DNA of 10,181 nt from Nitratifractor sp. (GCA_015485845.1 WFSU01000098.1:1-10181); one strand, 5' to 3'. Counted from the first letter of the stretch, positions 3,785-10,090 are shown. The notes: generated by a model not told the origin, from the sequence alone. Translations and numbers: made by a program.

Positions 3785-5737
3785 ATGATCGCCGCCCAAC
3801 TCACCTGGGGGCTCCTCCCCGCCGACCTCGATCCGGAATACCGAGAGGTTTTCGAGCACCTGCAAAAGATAGGAGCCGTGGTCGAAGAGGACGGACTCTG
3901 GAAGCTCCACTCCCTCTACCGTATCGGCCGTCTCTATCTCGGACGGGACGGCAAAGGGTTCGTCGAAGCCGCGTTCAAGGAGCAGCGGGATCTACTGATC
4001 GAGCCGGATTTCCTCGGAGAGGCCAAGCGGGGGGACATCGTCGTCGCCAAGCGCTTCCTCGCCCGCCGAGGCCGCAGCAGCGGCAAGGTCGTCGCCATCC
4101 TCAAGCGGGCACACCGCTACACGTTGGCGTACACTGCCCGGGATGAGCAGGGCAATTTCCTCACCCTCGATCTGCGTACCGATCTGCCCACCACCGTACA
4201 GATGGAAGGGATCAGTCTCAACACGTTCAAACTCGGCACCGTCTTCAAGGTGGACATCGACACCAGCGACGTGCTCGAAGTCCTCGGACACCTCGACTCA
4301 CCCCTTGTCGACGAGCGGATCGCGCTGGCACTCTATGACCGGCATGATGCTTTCCCGCCTGCGTGCATCGAGGAAGCGCGTGCGGTCGAATCGGAGGTCA
4401 CCGCCGCCGAACACCCCGACCGGGTCGATCTGCGCGATCTCGACTTCTGTACCATCGATCCAGTCAGCGCCAAAGACTTCGACGATGCGATCTACTTCGA
4501 CACTGCTGCCCACACCCTCTACGTGGCCATCGCCGATGTGAGCCACTATGTACCGTTTTTCAGTGCCATCGACCGGGAGGCGGTGCAGCGGGGCTTTACC
4601 ACCTATCTGCCGCACAAATCCTTCCCGATGCTCCCCCGGGAACTGAGCGAAAACATCTGCTCCCTCAAACCCCGGGTCGATCGGCTCGCCTTCGTCGCCA
4701 AGATCACCCTTGACCCAGCCACACTCGAACCGATCGAAGAGACCTTTTTTGAGGCGATCATCCACTCAAAATTTCGCTTCCACTACGATACGGTGGATGG
4801 GATACTATCCAGCGGCTACACCGGGGACGATCCGGCGATTCTTGGCATCCTTCCCTGGCTCTTGCCGCTGCAAAAACTCACCGAGAAACTGCGTGCCAAG
4901 CGACTGATATGGGGCTTTGACTTCCGCAGCGAAGAGATCAAGCTTACCCTCGATGATGCCCAGCTCCTCAGCGGCACCCAGATCGAGACCGGCACCCCCT
5001 CCCACTCCCTCATCGAAGAGTGCATGCTGCTGGCCAACCAGGCCGCCGCCAAACGCTTCGAGGGGGACGGAGACGGGATCTTCCGGATCCACGAGCCCCC
5101 GCAGCTTGAGAAGATCGAGGCACTGCTTGCCGAGCTGGCCGCCATCGGTCTCTACGTCGAGGAGTACGACGACAGCCCCTCACTGATCCGTGCCATTCAG
5201 GCCGAGGCCAAGCACATGGGACTGGAGAGTGAAGTGGATGCGATGATCATCCGCTCCCTGCGGCAAGCGAGCTACTCGGCGCACAACATCGGGCACTTCG
5301 GGCTGGGCTTCAGCCACTACAGCCACTTCACCTCCCCCATCCGCCGCTACAGCGACCTGCTGCTCCATCGCCTCATCAAGACTCAGCTTGCCGGCGATAC
5401 CGAGGAGTCGGGCTACCTCCTGCGCAACATCGATCCGCTGTGCGAACGGGTCAGCGAACTCGAACGCAACGCCACCAAAGCCGAGTGGGACTTCCGCGAC
5501 CGCAAATTCACCCGCTGGGCCCAGGAGCGCATCGGCCTCTTCTTCGACGCCGAGATCATCGAGATCGATGAGCATCATACCAAAGCCCGCTTGCTGGGCG
5601 ACATCGCCGGCATTGAAGTCCACCTCCAAGGCGAAGGGGTAATGCTTTTCGATAAAATACGCCTCATGATCACCCACATCCACCTCCCCCAAGCCACCAT
5701 CATGGGAGAGCTGGTTGCGAAGATAGAGGAGGAATAG
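3785..5737 (+). CDS. rnr: Ribonuclease R (RNB-family 3'-5' exoribonuclease)
   Basis: This 650-aa exoribonuclease degrades structured RNA one nucleotide at a time in the cytoplasm and takes part in rRNA quality control and mRNA turnover. Cold-shock/OB-type RNA-binding regions occupy about 45-170. The RNB catalytic domain begins near 213 and carries the signature DPVSAKDFDDA at 225-235, with the expected metal-binding aspartates D225, D231, D233 and D234. The second hallmark, HFTSPIRRYSDLLLHR, begins at 514. The C-terminal part (about 575-645) fits a short, divergent S1 domain. The length matches the roughly 640-residue Campylobacterota enzymes, which are shorter than the E. coli one. The start at 3785 sits two bases after the SD hairpin. 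holA follows after a 201-base repeat-filled gap, in an order I recall as conserved in Helicobacter. Confidence 0.95.
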   Translation: MIAAQLTWGLLPADLDPEYREVFEHLQKIGAVVEEDGLWKLHSLYRIGRLYLGRDGKGFVEAAFKEQRDLLIEPDFLGEAKRGDIVVAKRFLARRGRSSGKVVAILKRAHRYTLAYTARDEQGNFLTLDLRTDLPTTVQMEGISLNTFKLGTVFKVDIDTSDVLEVLGHLDSPLVDERIALALYDRHDAFPPACIEEARAVESEVTAAEHPDRVDLRDLDFCTIDPVSAKDFDDAIYFDTAAHTLYVAIADVSHYVPFFSAIDREAVQRGFTTYLPHKSFPMLPRELSENICSLKPRVDRLAFVAKITLDPATLEPIEETFFEAIIHSKFRFHYDTVDGILSSGYTGDDPAILGILPWLLPLQKLTEKLRAKRLIWGFDFRSEEIKLTLDDAQLLSGTQIETGTPSHSLIEECMLLANQAAAKRFEGDGDGIFRIHEPPQLEKIEALLAELAAIGLYVEEYDDSPSLIRAIQAEAKHMGLESEVDAMIIRSLRQASYSAHNIGHFGLGFSHYSHFTSPIRRYSDLLLHRLIKTQLAGDTEESGYLLRNIDPLCERVSELERNATKAEWDFRDRKFTRWAQERIGLFFDAEIIEIDEHHTKARLLGDIAGIEVHLQGEGVMLFDKIRLMITHIHLPQATIMGELVAKIEEE

Positions 5738-5774
5738 AGATGAGCATAAACCCTGTATTTTTCATCCAAAAACC

Positions 5775-5802
5775 ATTCACCATTCACTATTCACTATTCA
5801 CT
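5775..5802 (+). repeat. Tandem heptamer array ATTCACY x4 between rnr and holA
   Basis: ATTCACC (5775-5781) is followed by ATTCACT three times (5782-5802), then ATTATAAAT, which contains a weak -10-like TATAAA. The rnr-holA gap (5738-5938) holds no gene; its content is this array, three small palindromes, a second heptamer array and the holA start hairpin. Confidence 0.8.
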
Positions 5803-5828
5803 ATTATAAATGCCCCATACACCTTTCA

Positions 5829-5855
5829 CGTCTCATTAGACGGGACTGAAGTCCC
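5829..5855. repeat. Two abutting short palindromes before holA
   Basis: CGTCT-CATT-AGACG (5829-5842) is directly followed by GGGAC-TGAA-GTCCC (5842-5855), sharing one G. The second has the GACT..AGTC core seen again around trpD and beside the transposase remnant. Confidence 0.6.
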
Positions 5856-5866
5856 TGCTCCTTTTT

Positions 5867-5887
5867 GTGCGCAATTGCGCACCCTAC
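5867..5887 (-). repeat. Single REP-like element: GTAG followed by a 16-bp palindrome
   Basis: Read on the minus strand, GTAG (5887-5884) and one G precede the perfect palindrome GTGCGCAATTGCGCAC (5882-5867). The same palindrome, also led by GTAG with one intervening base, forms one half of the inverted pair near tsaE (8813-8838). The GTAG-plus-hairpin layout is that of REP elements mobilised by REP-associated transposases. Confidence 0.6.
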
Positions 5888-5915
5888 TCCTCACTCCTCA
5901 CTCCTCACTCCTCAC
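5888..5915 (+). repeat. Tandem heptamer array TCCTCAC x4 in the holA leader
   Basis: Four perfect copies of TCCTCAC occur, preceded by a near-copy. One T (5916) separates it from the start hairpin, exactly as in the rnr leader. Confidence 0.88.
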
Positions 5916-5916
5916 T

Positions 5917-5937
5917 TCAAAAGCCGGAGGCTTTTGA
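5917..5937 (+). promoter_or_regulatory. Perfect 9-3-9 hairpin enclosing the holA Shine-Dalgarno
   Basis: Arms TCAAAAGCC (5917-5925) and GGCTTTTGA (5929-5937) pair perfectly around the loop GGA. GGAGG, a strong ribosome-binding site, spans the loop and 3' arm (5926-5930), eight bases before the ATG at 5939. The size and position are the same as at rnr, but the stem sequence is different. Confidence 0.82.
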
Positions 5938-5938
5938 C

Positions 5939-6916
5939 ATGTATCAGCATGAATTTGACCAACGCCTCACCAAATCCCTCCCCCACGCCGTCCTCCTCTA
6001 CGGCGACAACGATTACATGATCGATCACTACCTCGATCTCTACAAAACCCAACTCGATGCCACCGACTCCACCCTCGCTCTCTATCACGACGAGTACAGC
6101 TTTGATCAGGCACACAGCTACCTCTCGCAGAGCTCGCTGTTTGGGGGGACAAACCTCCTCCTCATCCGCCGCGACAAAAAGATCCCTAAAAAAGAGCTCG
6201 ACACCCTCGTCGAACTGGCCAACAAAAGCGAGGACAACTACTTCCTCTACGCCTACGAAGGGTCCAGCTCCGATGCCCGCAGTTTGCAGGCCAGCTTCAC
6301 CGATAAAAAGGGGGGCGTATGGGTGCGCTTCTTCGAACCCAATGTCCGCGACGGAATCGCCGTCCTGACCCAGAAAGCACAAACGCTGGGCGTGGACATC
6401 GACTCGTATGCCCTCTCCCACCTGCTGACACTGCTCAACAACAACCTGGCACTGTGCGCCAAAGAGCTCGAGAAGCTCGCCATCCTCGACCGCAAGATCG
6501 ACAGCCGGGACATCGACCGCCTCGTCTACTCCACCGCCCCACTGGCCGTCGAACAGCTTCTGATCGATCTCTTTGCCAAAAAACCGGTCACCGAGACCCT
6601 CACCAAACTCCTCGATCTCGGCGAAGATGAATACTCCATCCTCCGCGCGACGCAGTTTTTTGTCAACCAAATCTTCCTCTTCCACGCCTACATCCGCCTC
6701 CACGGAGCCCCCGACTCCAAGGAGATCCTCGGCTACAAACTCCCCCGCCAAATCGAAGAGCAAAAAGCCGCCCTCGCCCTCAAAGTAAAAACCGCTTCCC
6801 TCCTGAAAATCTACGAACACCTCCTTGAGACCGAACTGAGCCTCAAGCGACCCGGCAGCATCGACAAGGAGAGTTTGCTCTACGGAGCATTGATACGGTT
6901 GCAAGGGTACCTCTAA
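5939..6916 (+). CDS. holA: DNA polymerase III delta subunit
   Basis: This 325-aa protein is the delta subunit of the clamp loader, which opens the beta sliding clamp during replication. Starting from MYQHEFDQRLTKSLPHAVLL, it shows the delta opening LLYGDNDYMIDHYLDLY (19-35). Then come LFGGTNLLLIRR (67-78) in the clamp-binding region, a helical middle (LSHLLTLLNNNLALCAKELEKLAIL) and the C-terminal collar part with EQKAALALKVKTASLLKIYEHLLETELSLKRPG read in segments. No Walker A is expected in delta. A frame open from 5867 would add 24 residues encoded by the heptamer array and hairpin; the SD placement argues for 5939. The rpsF gene follows after 103 bases. The order rnr-holA-rpsF is the strongest clue to the phylum. 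Confidence 0.9.
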   Translation: MYQHEFDQRLTKSLPHAVLLYGDNDYMIDHYLDLYKTQLDATDSTLALYHDEYSFDQAHSYLSQSSLFGGTNLLLIRRDKKIPKKELDTLVELANKSEDNYFLYAYEGSSSDARSLQASFTDKKGGVWVRFFEPNVRDGIAVLTQKAQTLGVDIDSYALSHLLTLLNNNLALCAKELEKLAILDRKIDSRDIDRLVYSTAPLAVEQLLIDLFAKKPVTETLTKLLDLGEDEYSILRATQFFVNQIFLFHAYIRLHGAPDSKEILGYKLPRQIEEQKAALALKVKTASLLKIYEHLLETELSLKRPGSIDKESLLYGALIRLQGYL

Positions 6917-6928
6917 GCCTCCTTTCGA

Positions 6929-6934
6929 TAAAAT
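6929..6934 (+). promoter_or_regulatory. Possible -10 element of the rpsF-ssb-rpsR operon
   Basis: TAAAAT lies 85 bases before rpsF in an AT-rich patch just after holA. No clear -35 is visible, which is usual for Campylobacterota promoters but also weakens the call. Confidence 0.35.
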
Positions 6935-6963
6935 ATTCCTTCCAAATTTCTTGCTCGTTTTTG

Positions 6964-6997
6964 GACGTATCCGTTTGCGATACGGTGACACGGGCTA
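6964..6997 (+). promoter_or_regulatory. Structured rpsF leader, candidate S6:S18 autoregulatory site
   Basis: CGTATC (6966-6971) pairs with GATACG (6979-6984) around a 7-base loop, followed by GTGACACGGGC. An RNA structure bound by the S6:S18 complex is known upstream of rpsF in several bacterial groups. I can see a stable stem at the right place but cannot confirm the exact consensus. Confidence 0.35.
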
Positions 6998-7019
6998 TTA
7001 AACCAAAAGAAGGACACCG

Positions 7020-7448
7020 ATGAATCATTACGAAACGCTGTTTGTCGTCAAACCTACCTTGACCGACGAAGAGACCAAAGCACAGATCGAGAAAAACATC
7101 GCGATCATCACCGACAATGGTGGAGAGATCGTCGCCATCGATGATATGGGCATGCGCAAGCTCGCGTACCCTGTGGAGAAAAATGAGCGCGGATACTACA
7201 CCGTCGTTTACCACAAAGCTCCCGCCACCCTCATCGCTGAGCTCGAGCGCCAGATGCGCTACAACGAAGATGTTCTCAAATTCATGACCGTCAAGTACGC
7301 CAAGAAAAAAGAGATCGCGCAATACGACAAAATGGTCGCAGCCGTCGTCAAGAAAAATGACGCACCCGCTGCCCAGCCCAAACAAGAGGAAGCCCCTGCA
7401 CCCGAAGCCACTGAGCCTGCTGCAGAGCCTGCCAAAGAAGAGGCGTAA
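7020..7448 (+). CDS. rpsF: 30S ribosomal protein S6
   Basis: This 142-aa S6 protein binds the central domain of 16S rRNA together with S18. The N-terminal ferredoxin-like S6 domain (about 1-95) opens with MNHYETLFVVKPTLTDEE and includes GMRKLAYPVEKNERGYYTVVYHKAP read across 41-66, which is the usual S6 signature. From about residue 116 there is a low-complexity tail rich in Ala, Pro and Glu (PAAQPKQEEAPAPEATEPAA), an extension common in this phylum as I recall. The ATG at 7020 follows AGAAGGA. ssb begins 18 bases after the stop with its own GAGGAG site, so rpsF, ssb and rpsR form one operon. Confidence 0.96.
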   Translation: MNHYETLFVVKPTLTDEETKAQIEKNIAIITDNGGEIVAIDDMGMRKLAYPVEKNERGYYTVVYHKAPATLIAELERQMRYNEDVLKFMTVKYAKKKEIAQYDKMVAAVVKKNDAPAAQPKQEEAPAPEATEPAAEPAKEEA

Positions 7449-7466
7449 GCCTCAGAGGAGTTCCCC

Positions 7467-7997
7467 ATGTACAACAAAGTGATTTTGGTCGGCAACTTGA
7501 CCCGTGATCTTGAGGTGCGCTATACCCAGAGTGGTACCGCCATCGGCAACACCGGTCTGGCCACCAACCGCAAATGGAAAGATCAATCCGGCGAGCAAAA
7601 AGAGGAAGTGATGTTCATCGACATCACCTTCTTTGGACGCACCGCTGAGATCGCCAATCAATACTTGCGCAAGGGGAGCAAAGTCCTCGTCGAAGGACGC
7701 CTCGTACTCGAGCAGTGGACAGCCCAGGATGGCACCAAGCGCTCCAAGCACTCTGTGACCGTTCAGGAGATGAAGATGCTCGACAGCCGAGGCGACAACC
7801 CTGGCGGCGGAAGCTACGGTGGAGGCAACAATTACGGTGCCCCCGCCCAGCAACAGCAAGGTGGCGGCTACAACAACGCTGCCCCCGCTGCCCCGGCATA
7901 CGGACAACCCTCCGCCCCGGCAGCACCGCAGCAACAGAGCAACCCAGCCCCCAGCGTCCCCGAGATCGATATCGACGAAGACGAAATACCATTTTAG
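7467..7997 (+). CDS. ssb: Single-stranded DNA-binding protein
   Basis: This 176-aa protein coats single-stranded DNA in replication and repair. The OB fold (about 1-106) begins MYNKVILVGNLTRDLEVRY and has likely base-stacking aromatics at W37, F50, F55-F56 and W84. Then comes a flexible Gly/Gln/Ala/Pro-rich linker (about 110-165, with repeated PGGGSYGGG-like and QQQ segments). It ends in the acidic tip DIDEDEIPF, the classic protein-interaction tail. The length is normal. The gene lies between rpsF and rpsR, the usual arrangement that ties Ssb supply to ribosome synthesis. Its stop codon overlaps the AGGAG of rpsR. Confidence 0.97.
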   Translation: MYNKVILVGNLTRDLEVRYTQSGTAIGNTGLATNRKWKDQSGEQKEEVMFIDITFFGRTAEIANQYLRKGSKVLVEGRLVLEQWTAQDGTKRSKHSVTVQEMKMLDSRGDNPGGGSYGGGNNYGAPAQQQQGGGYNNAAPAAPAYGQPSAPAAPQQQSNPAPSVPEIDIDEDEIPF

Positions 7998-8009
7998 GAG
8001 AAAAACATT

Positions 8010-8273
8010 ATGGCCGAAAGAAGAAAATTCAAAAAACGTTACTGCCGCTACTGCGAGCAAAAAGTCGAATTCATCGACTACAAAGACCTCAACCTTTTGA
8101 AGTTTAGCCTCTCTGAGCGCTTCAAGATCATGCCCCGCCGCCTCACCGGCAACTGCAAGCGCCACCAGGAGATGGTCACCGTCGCCATCAAACGCGCCCG
8201 CCAGACAGCCCTCATCCCGTACGTTGTCGATCGCAAAAACGTCGTCGACAATCCGTTCGAGTTGATCCGCTAA
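8010..8273 (+). CDS. rpsR: 30S ribosomal protein S18, zinc-binding (C+) form
   Basis: This 87-aa S18 protein has the typical core IDYKDLNLLKFSLSERFKIMPRRLTG and IKRARQTALIPYVV. It carries a full set of putative zinc ligands, C12 and C15 (YCRYCE) with C49 and H52 (NCKRH). As I recall, the Helicobacter and Campylobacter proteins have lost these ligands (CKYTE and SKK). The start at 8010 is placed by AGGAG overlapping the ssb stop. It is the last gene of the operon and faces tsaE on the other strand across 41 bases. Confidence 0.96.
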   Translation: MAERRKFKKRYCRYCEQKVEFIDYKDLNLLKFSLSERFKIMPRRLTGNCKRHQEMVTVAIKRARQTALIPYVVDRKNVVDNPFELIR

Positions 8274-8282
8274 CTCTGCCCA

Positions 8283-8296
8283 TGCCCTTCGGGGCA
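8283..8296 (+). terminator. Possible terminator hairpin after rpsR
   Basis: TGCCC-TTCG-GGGCA is a short stem with a stable UUCG-type loop, ten bases after the rpsR stop. The T-run after it is poor (CTCTTTCCCC), so termination is only likely, not certain. Confidence 0.4.
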
Positions 8297-8314
8297 CGGC
8301 ACACTCTTTCCCCT

Positions 8315-8731
8315 TTAGTCCAACAAACGTATCGAATACTTACGCTTATCTTCCCCCACCGGTTCGATCTTCACTTCATACAACGGAAAACCCACCTGGC
8401 TCAAAAGCCCTTCAAGTTCCGAACTCCCCCACTCCACCATGTGCCAACCCGGACGCTCGAACTCCTCGAACAACCCCAACCCCACAAACGCCTCCATATC
8501 GATCCGGTACAGATCGTAATGAAACAGCCGATCCCCATACACATGCTGGAGTGAAAAAGTTGGAGAGGTGACATCGGTATCGATCCCCTCCGCTCGGGCA
8601 ACGGCTTGGGTGAGCGTCGTCTTGCCTGCCGCAAGATACCCACGGAGGAAGACAATGACATGATCGGGGAGGGTTTCGCGTAGATAGTCTACTACGGTGT
8701 GGAGATTATCGAGGGAGACGGTGAGGGTCAC
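8315..8731 (-). CDS. tsaE: tRNA threonylcarbamoyladenosine biosynthesis ATPase TsaE
   Basis: This P-loop ATPase works with TsaB and TsaD to place t6A at position 37 of ANN-decoding tRNAs. With the GTG start at 8731 it is 138 aa. The Walker A motif is GYLAAGKTT (31-39). SPTFSLQHVY (56-65) and the HYDLYR motif (71-76, D73) follow, then HMVEWG (97-102) with the conserved Glu-Trp pair. The GTG is preceded by AAGGA at a good distance. An ATG six codons upstream (8749) has a weaker site and remains possible. A still longer open frame to 8821 runs through the REPIN-like repeat and is unlikely. trpD lies upstream on the same strand, but 210 bases of repeats separate them. Confidence 0.92.
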   Translation of the reverse strand: MTLTVSLDNLHTVVDYLRETLPDHVIVFLRGYLAAGKTTLTQAVARAEGIDTDVTSPTFSLQHVYGDRLFHYDLYRIDMEAFVGLGLFEEFERPGWHMVEWGSSELEGLLSQVGFPLYEVKIEPVGEDKRKYSIRLLD

Positions 8732-8756
8732 GAGGATTCCTTGTAACATCGTTCCA

Positions 8757-8838
8757 CCGCGTAGGGTGTGCAACAGCACACCAAAATCACAATGCAACAT
8801 AATCATAATAAAGGTGCGCAATTGCGCACTCTACGCGG
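8757..8838. repeat. REPIN-like inverted pair of GTAG-led palindromes upstream of tsaE
   Basis: Left unit (8757-8782, plus strand): CCGCGTAG, one G, then GTGTGC-AACA-GCACAC. Right unit (8838-8813, minus strand): CCGCGTAG, one A, then GTGCGC-AATT-GCGCAC. The two 26-bp units agree at 21 positions, and a C-G to T-A change in the stem is compensated on both sides. They face each other across a 30-base AT-rich spacer. Inverted pairs of GTAG-led hairpins are the hallmark of REPINs. No gene is seen in 8732-8941. Confidence 0.65.
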
Positions 8839-8851
8839 ACGTTGTTGAAAA

Positions 8852-8898
8852 GGGGCTGGGACTTTAGTCCCACTCATGCGACTGAAGTCGCATCCCCA
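8852..8898 (+). repeat. 47-bp double-hairpin repeat, copy 1 (downstream of trpD)
   Basis: GGGG, then hairpin TGGGACT-TT-AGTCCCA, CTC, hairpin ATGCGACT-GA-AGTCGCAT, then CCCC and A. The outer GGGG and CCCC can pair, giving a three-way structure. It is identical to 9981-10027 except at one base (C8856 versus G9985). Confidence 0.85.
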
Positions 8899-8903
8899 AT
8901 CAT

Positions 8904-8924
8904 AAAAGCGTTGGACAGCAACGC
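8904..8924 (-). terminator. Candidate intrinsic terminator of trpD
   Basis: Read on the minus strand, GCGTTG-CTGTC-CAACGC is followed by TTTTATG, 18 bases beyond the trpD stop. The stem is short but perfect. Confidence 0.5.
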
Positions 8925-8941
8925 ATACCTAAATTCCTAAT

Positions 8942-9916
8942 TCAAAGAGCGTTGCTCAATGCAACGATCCTATCGAGATGCTTCGCTGCCGTCCCACTCT
9001 CAATCACCTCACGCCCCATCTCAAGTGCCTCCTGGATGTCTCGCACATGCCCATCGGCGAAAAGGGCATAGGCCGCATTGAGCAACACGATATCTCGCTG
9101 GGCATCGGTCGCTTCGTTGGCAAAGATCGCGCGGGTGATGGCGGCATTTTCGACTGATTCTCCACCAAGAATCGCCTCTTTGGGTGCCAGAGAGAGGCCG
9201 TGTTCGCGTGGGTCGATGATACCCCGGTCGATCCGTCCTTCACTCACCCAGGCAAACTGCGTGGGAGCGGAAATGGAAATCTCGTCCATCCCATCGTCAC
9301 TGCTGACCACAAACGCACGTTTGGCATCGAGCGCGACGAGGACTTCGGCCATCGTATCGATGAAGTCAGGGCTGAAGACTCCCATGAGATACTTGTGGGC
9401 ACCCGTGGGATTGGTGAGAGGCCCCATGATGTTAAAGACCGTCCGATGCTCGATCGAACGGCGTACCGGCATGATGTGCTTCATTGCCGGGTGGTGGTTC
9501 ATCGCGAAGATAAACGCAAACCCGGTATCTTCGAGCATCTTCGCTTGTTCCTCCACCCCAAGGGCGAGGTTGTACCTGAGTGCTTCGAGCAGATCGGCGG
9601 CACCCGATTTGCTGGTGATGCTGCGATTGCCGTGCTTGGCGACTACGCGCCCCAAAGAAGCCAGCAAGAGCGACACCGTCGTCGAGATGTTGAAGCTCCC
9701 GCTCTTGTCCCCGCCGGTTCCGACGATATCGATCGCCCGATCGGCCAGTTCAGGAGAAAGGGGTAATTTCACCGAATGCTCCCGCATCACCTCCACCGCA
9801 GCGGTGACATCCTCAGCACTCTCCCCCTTTTCATACAACCCCACCAAAAAACTTCGTGCTTCTTCCTGGGACATCTCATTGGCAAAGAGCCGTTCAAATT
9901 GTTCTTTGGTTGTCAT
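8942..9916 (-). CDS. trpD: Anthranilate phosphoribosyltransferase
   Basis: This 324-aa enzyme joins anthranilate to PRPP in the second committed step of tryptophan synthesis. The PRPP/Mg2+-binding signature is GTGGDKSGSFNIST (66-79). It is followed by KHGNRSITSKSGAADLLEAL (94-113), the anthranilate-channel region MNHHPAMKHIMPVRR (139-153) and FNIMGPLTNP (161-170). An N-terminal helical domain occupies 1-60. The length is slightly under the usual 330-345, and no glutaminase (TrpG) domain is fused. The start at 9916 follows AAAGGAG. The last codons (VALSNAL) lie on a 17-base palindrome (8950-8966). The gene stands alone here between two copies of a 47-bp repeat, away from other trp genes. Confidence 0.96.
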   Translation of the reverse strand: MTTKEQFERLFANEMSQEEARSFLVGLYEKGESAEDVTAAVEVMREHSVKLPLSPELADRAIDIVGTGGDKSGSFNISTTVSLLLASLGRVVAKHGNRSITSKSGAADLLEALRYNLALGVEEQAKMLEDTGFAFIFAMNHHPAMKHIMPVRRSIEHRTVFNIMGPLTNPTGAHKYLMGVFSPDFIDTMAEVLVALDAKRAFVVSSDDGMDEISISAPTQFAWVSEGRIDRGIIDPREHGLSLAPKEAILGGESVENAAITRAIFANEATDAQRDIVLLNAAYALFADGHVRDIQEALEMGREVIESGTAAKHLDRIVALSNAL

Positions 9917-9935
9917 GGGCTTTCTCCTTTGTATC

Positions 9936-9970
9936 GTGTTACGTGCTATGTGCTAAGTGCTATGTGTGAC
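9936..9970 (-). repeat. Degenerate heptamer array x5 in the trpD leader
   Basis: On the plus strand the consecutive heptamers are GTGTTAC, GTGCTAT, GTGCTAA, GTGCTAT and GTGTGAC. On the trpD-sense strand they read GTCACAC, ATAGCAC, TTAGCAC, ATAGCAC and GTAACAC. The array ends 19 bases before the trpD ATG. Confidence 0.75.
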
Positions 9971-9980
9971 GTTTCATAAA

Positions 9981-10027
9981 GGGGGTGGGACTTTAGTCCC
10001 ACTCATGCGACTGAAGTCGCATCCCCA
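9981..10027 (+). repeat. 47-bp double-hairpin repeat, copy 2 (upstream of trpD)
   Basis: This copy has the same orientation and 46 of 47 bases identical to copy 1 at 8852-8898. It is placed between the trpD leader array and the pair of hairpins beside the transposase remnant. Confidence 0.85.
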
Positions 10028-10041
10028 AAAACACTCAACCA

Positions 10042-10087
10042 CTATGGACTGAAAGTCCATAGGTTCTTTCGTGGACTGAAAGTCCAC
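10042..10087. repeat. Two tandem hairpins with identical GGACT-GAA-AGTCC cores
   Basis: CTATGGACT-GAA-AGTCCATAG (10042-10062) has a 9-bp stem and GTGGACT-GAA-AGTCCAC (10071-10087) a 7-bp stem. They end three bases before the stop codon of the transposase-like frame, so they may be end structures of that element or REP-type units. Confidence 0.7.
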
Positions 10088-10090
10088 TCT

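Noticed and set aside
5740..5937. Small open frame in the rnr-holA gap
   Set aside because: It is made of heptamer repeats and palindromes with no credible ribosome-binding site.
5867..5938. N-terminal extension of HolA beginning at GTG 5867
   Set aside because: The extra 24 residues are encoded by a REP-like palindrome, heptamer repeats and the SD hairpin; GGAGG is correctly spaced for ATG 5939.
5912..6991. Long open frame on the minus strand opposite holA (about 359 codons)
   Set aside because: It mirrors the codon bias of holA, is low-complexity (Glu, Val, Gly, Phe) and has no motifs; holA is a clear gene.
7452..8297. Long minus-strand open frame opposite ssb and rpsR
   Set aside because: Antisense shadow of two certain genes, with Val/Ala/Gly-rich low-complexity translation.
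8732..8821. N-terminal extension of TsaE up to 8821
   Set aside because: It runs through the inverted REP-like pair and has no family similarity; AAGGA before GTG 8731 (or the ATG at 8749) gives a normal-length protein.
9078..9956. Long plus-strand open frame opposite trpD
   Set aside because: Antisense shadow of a clear TrpD; Ser/Ala/Arg-rich with no recognisable domain.
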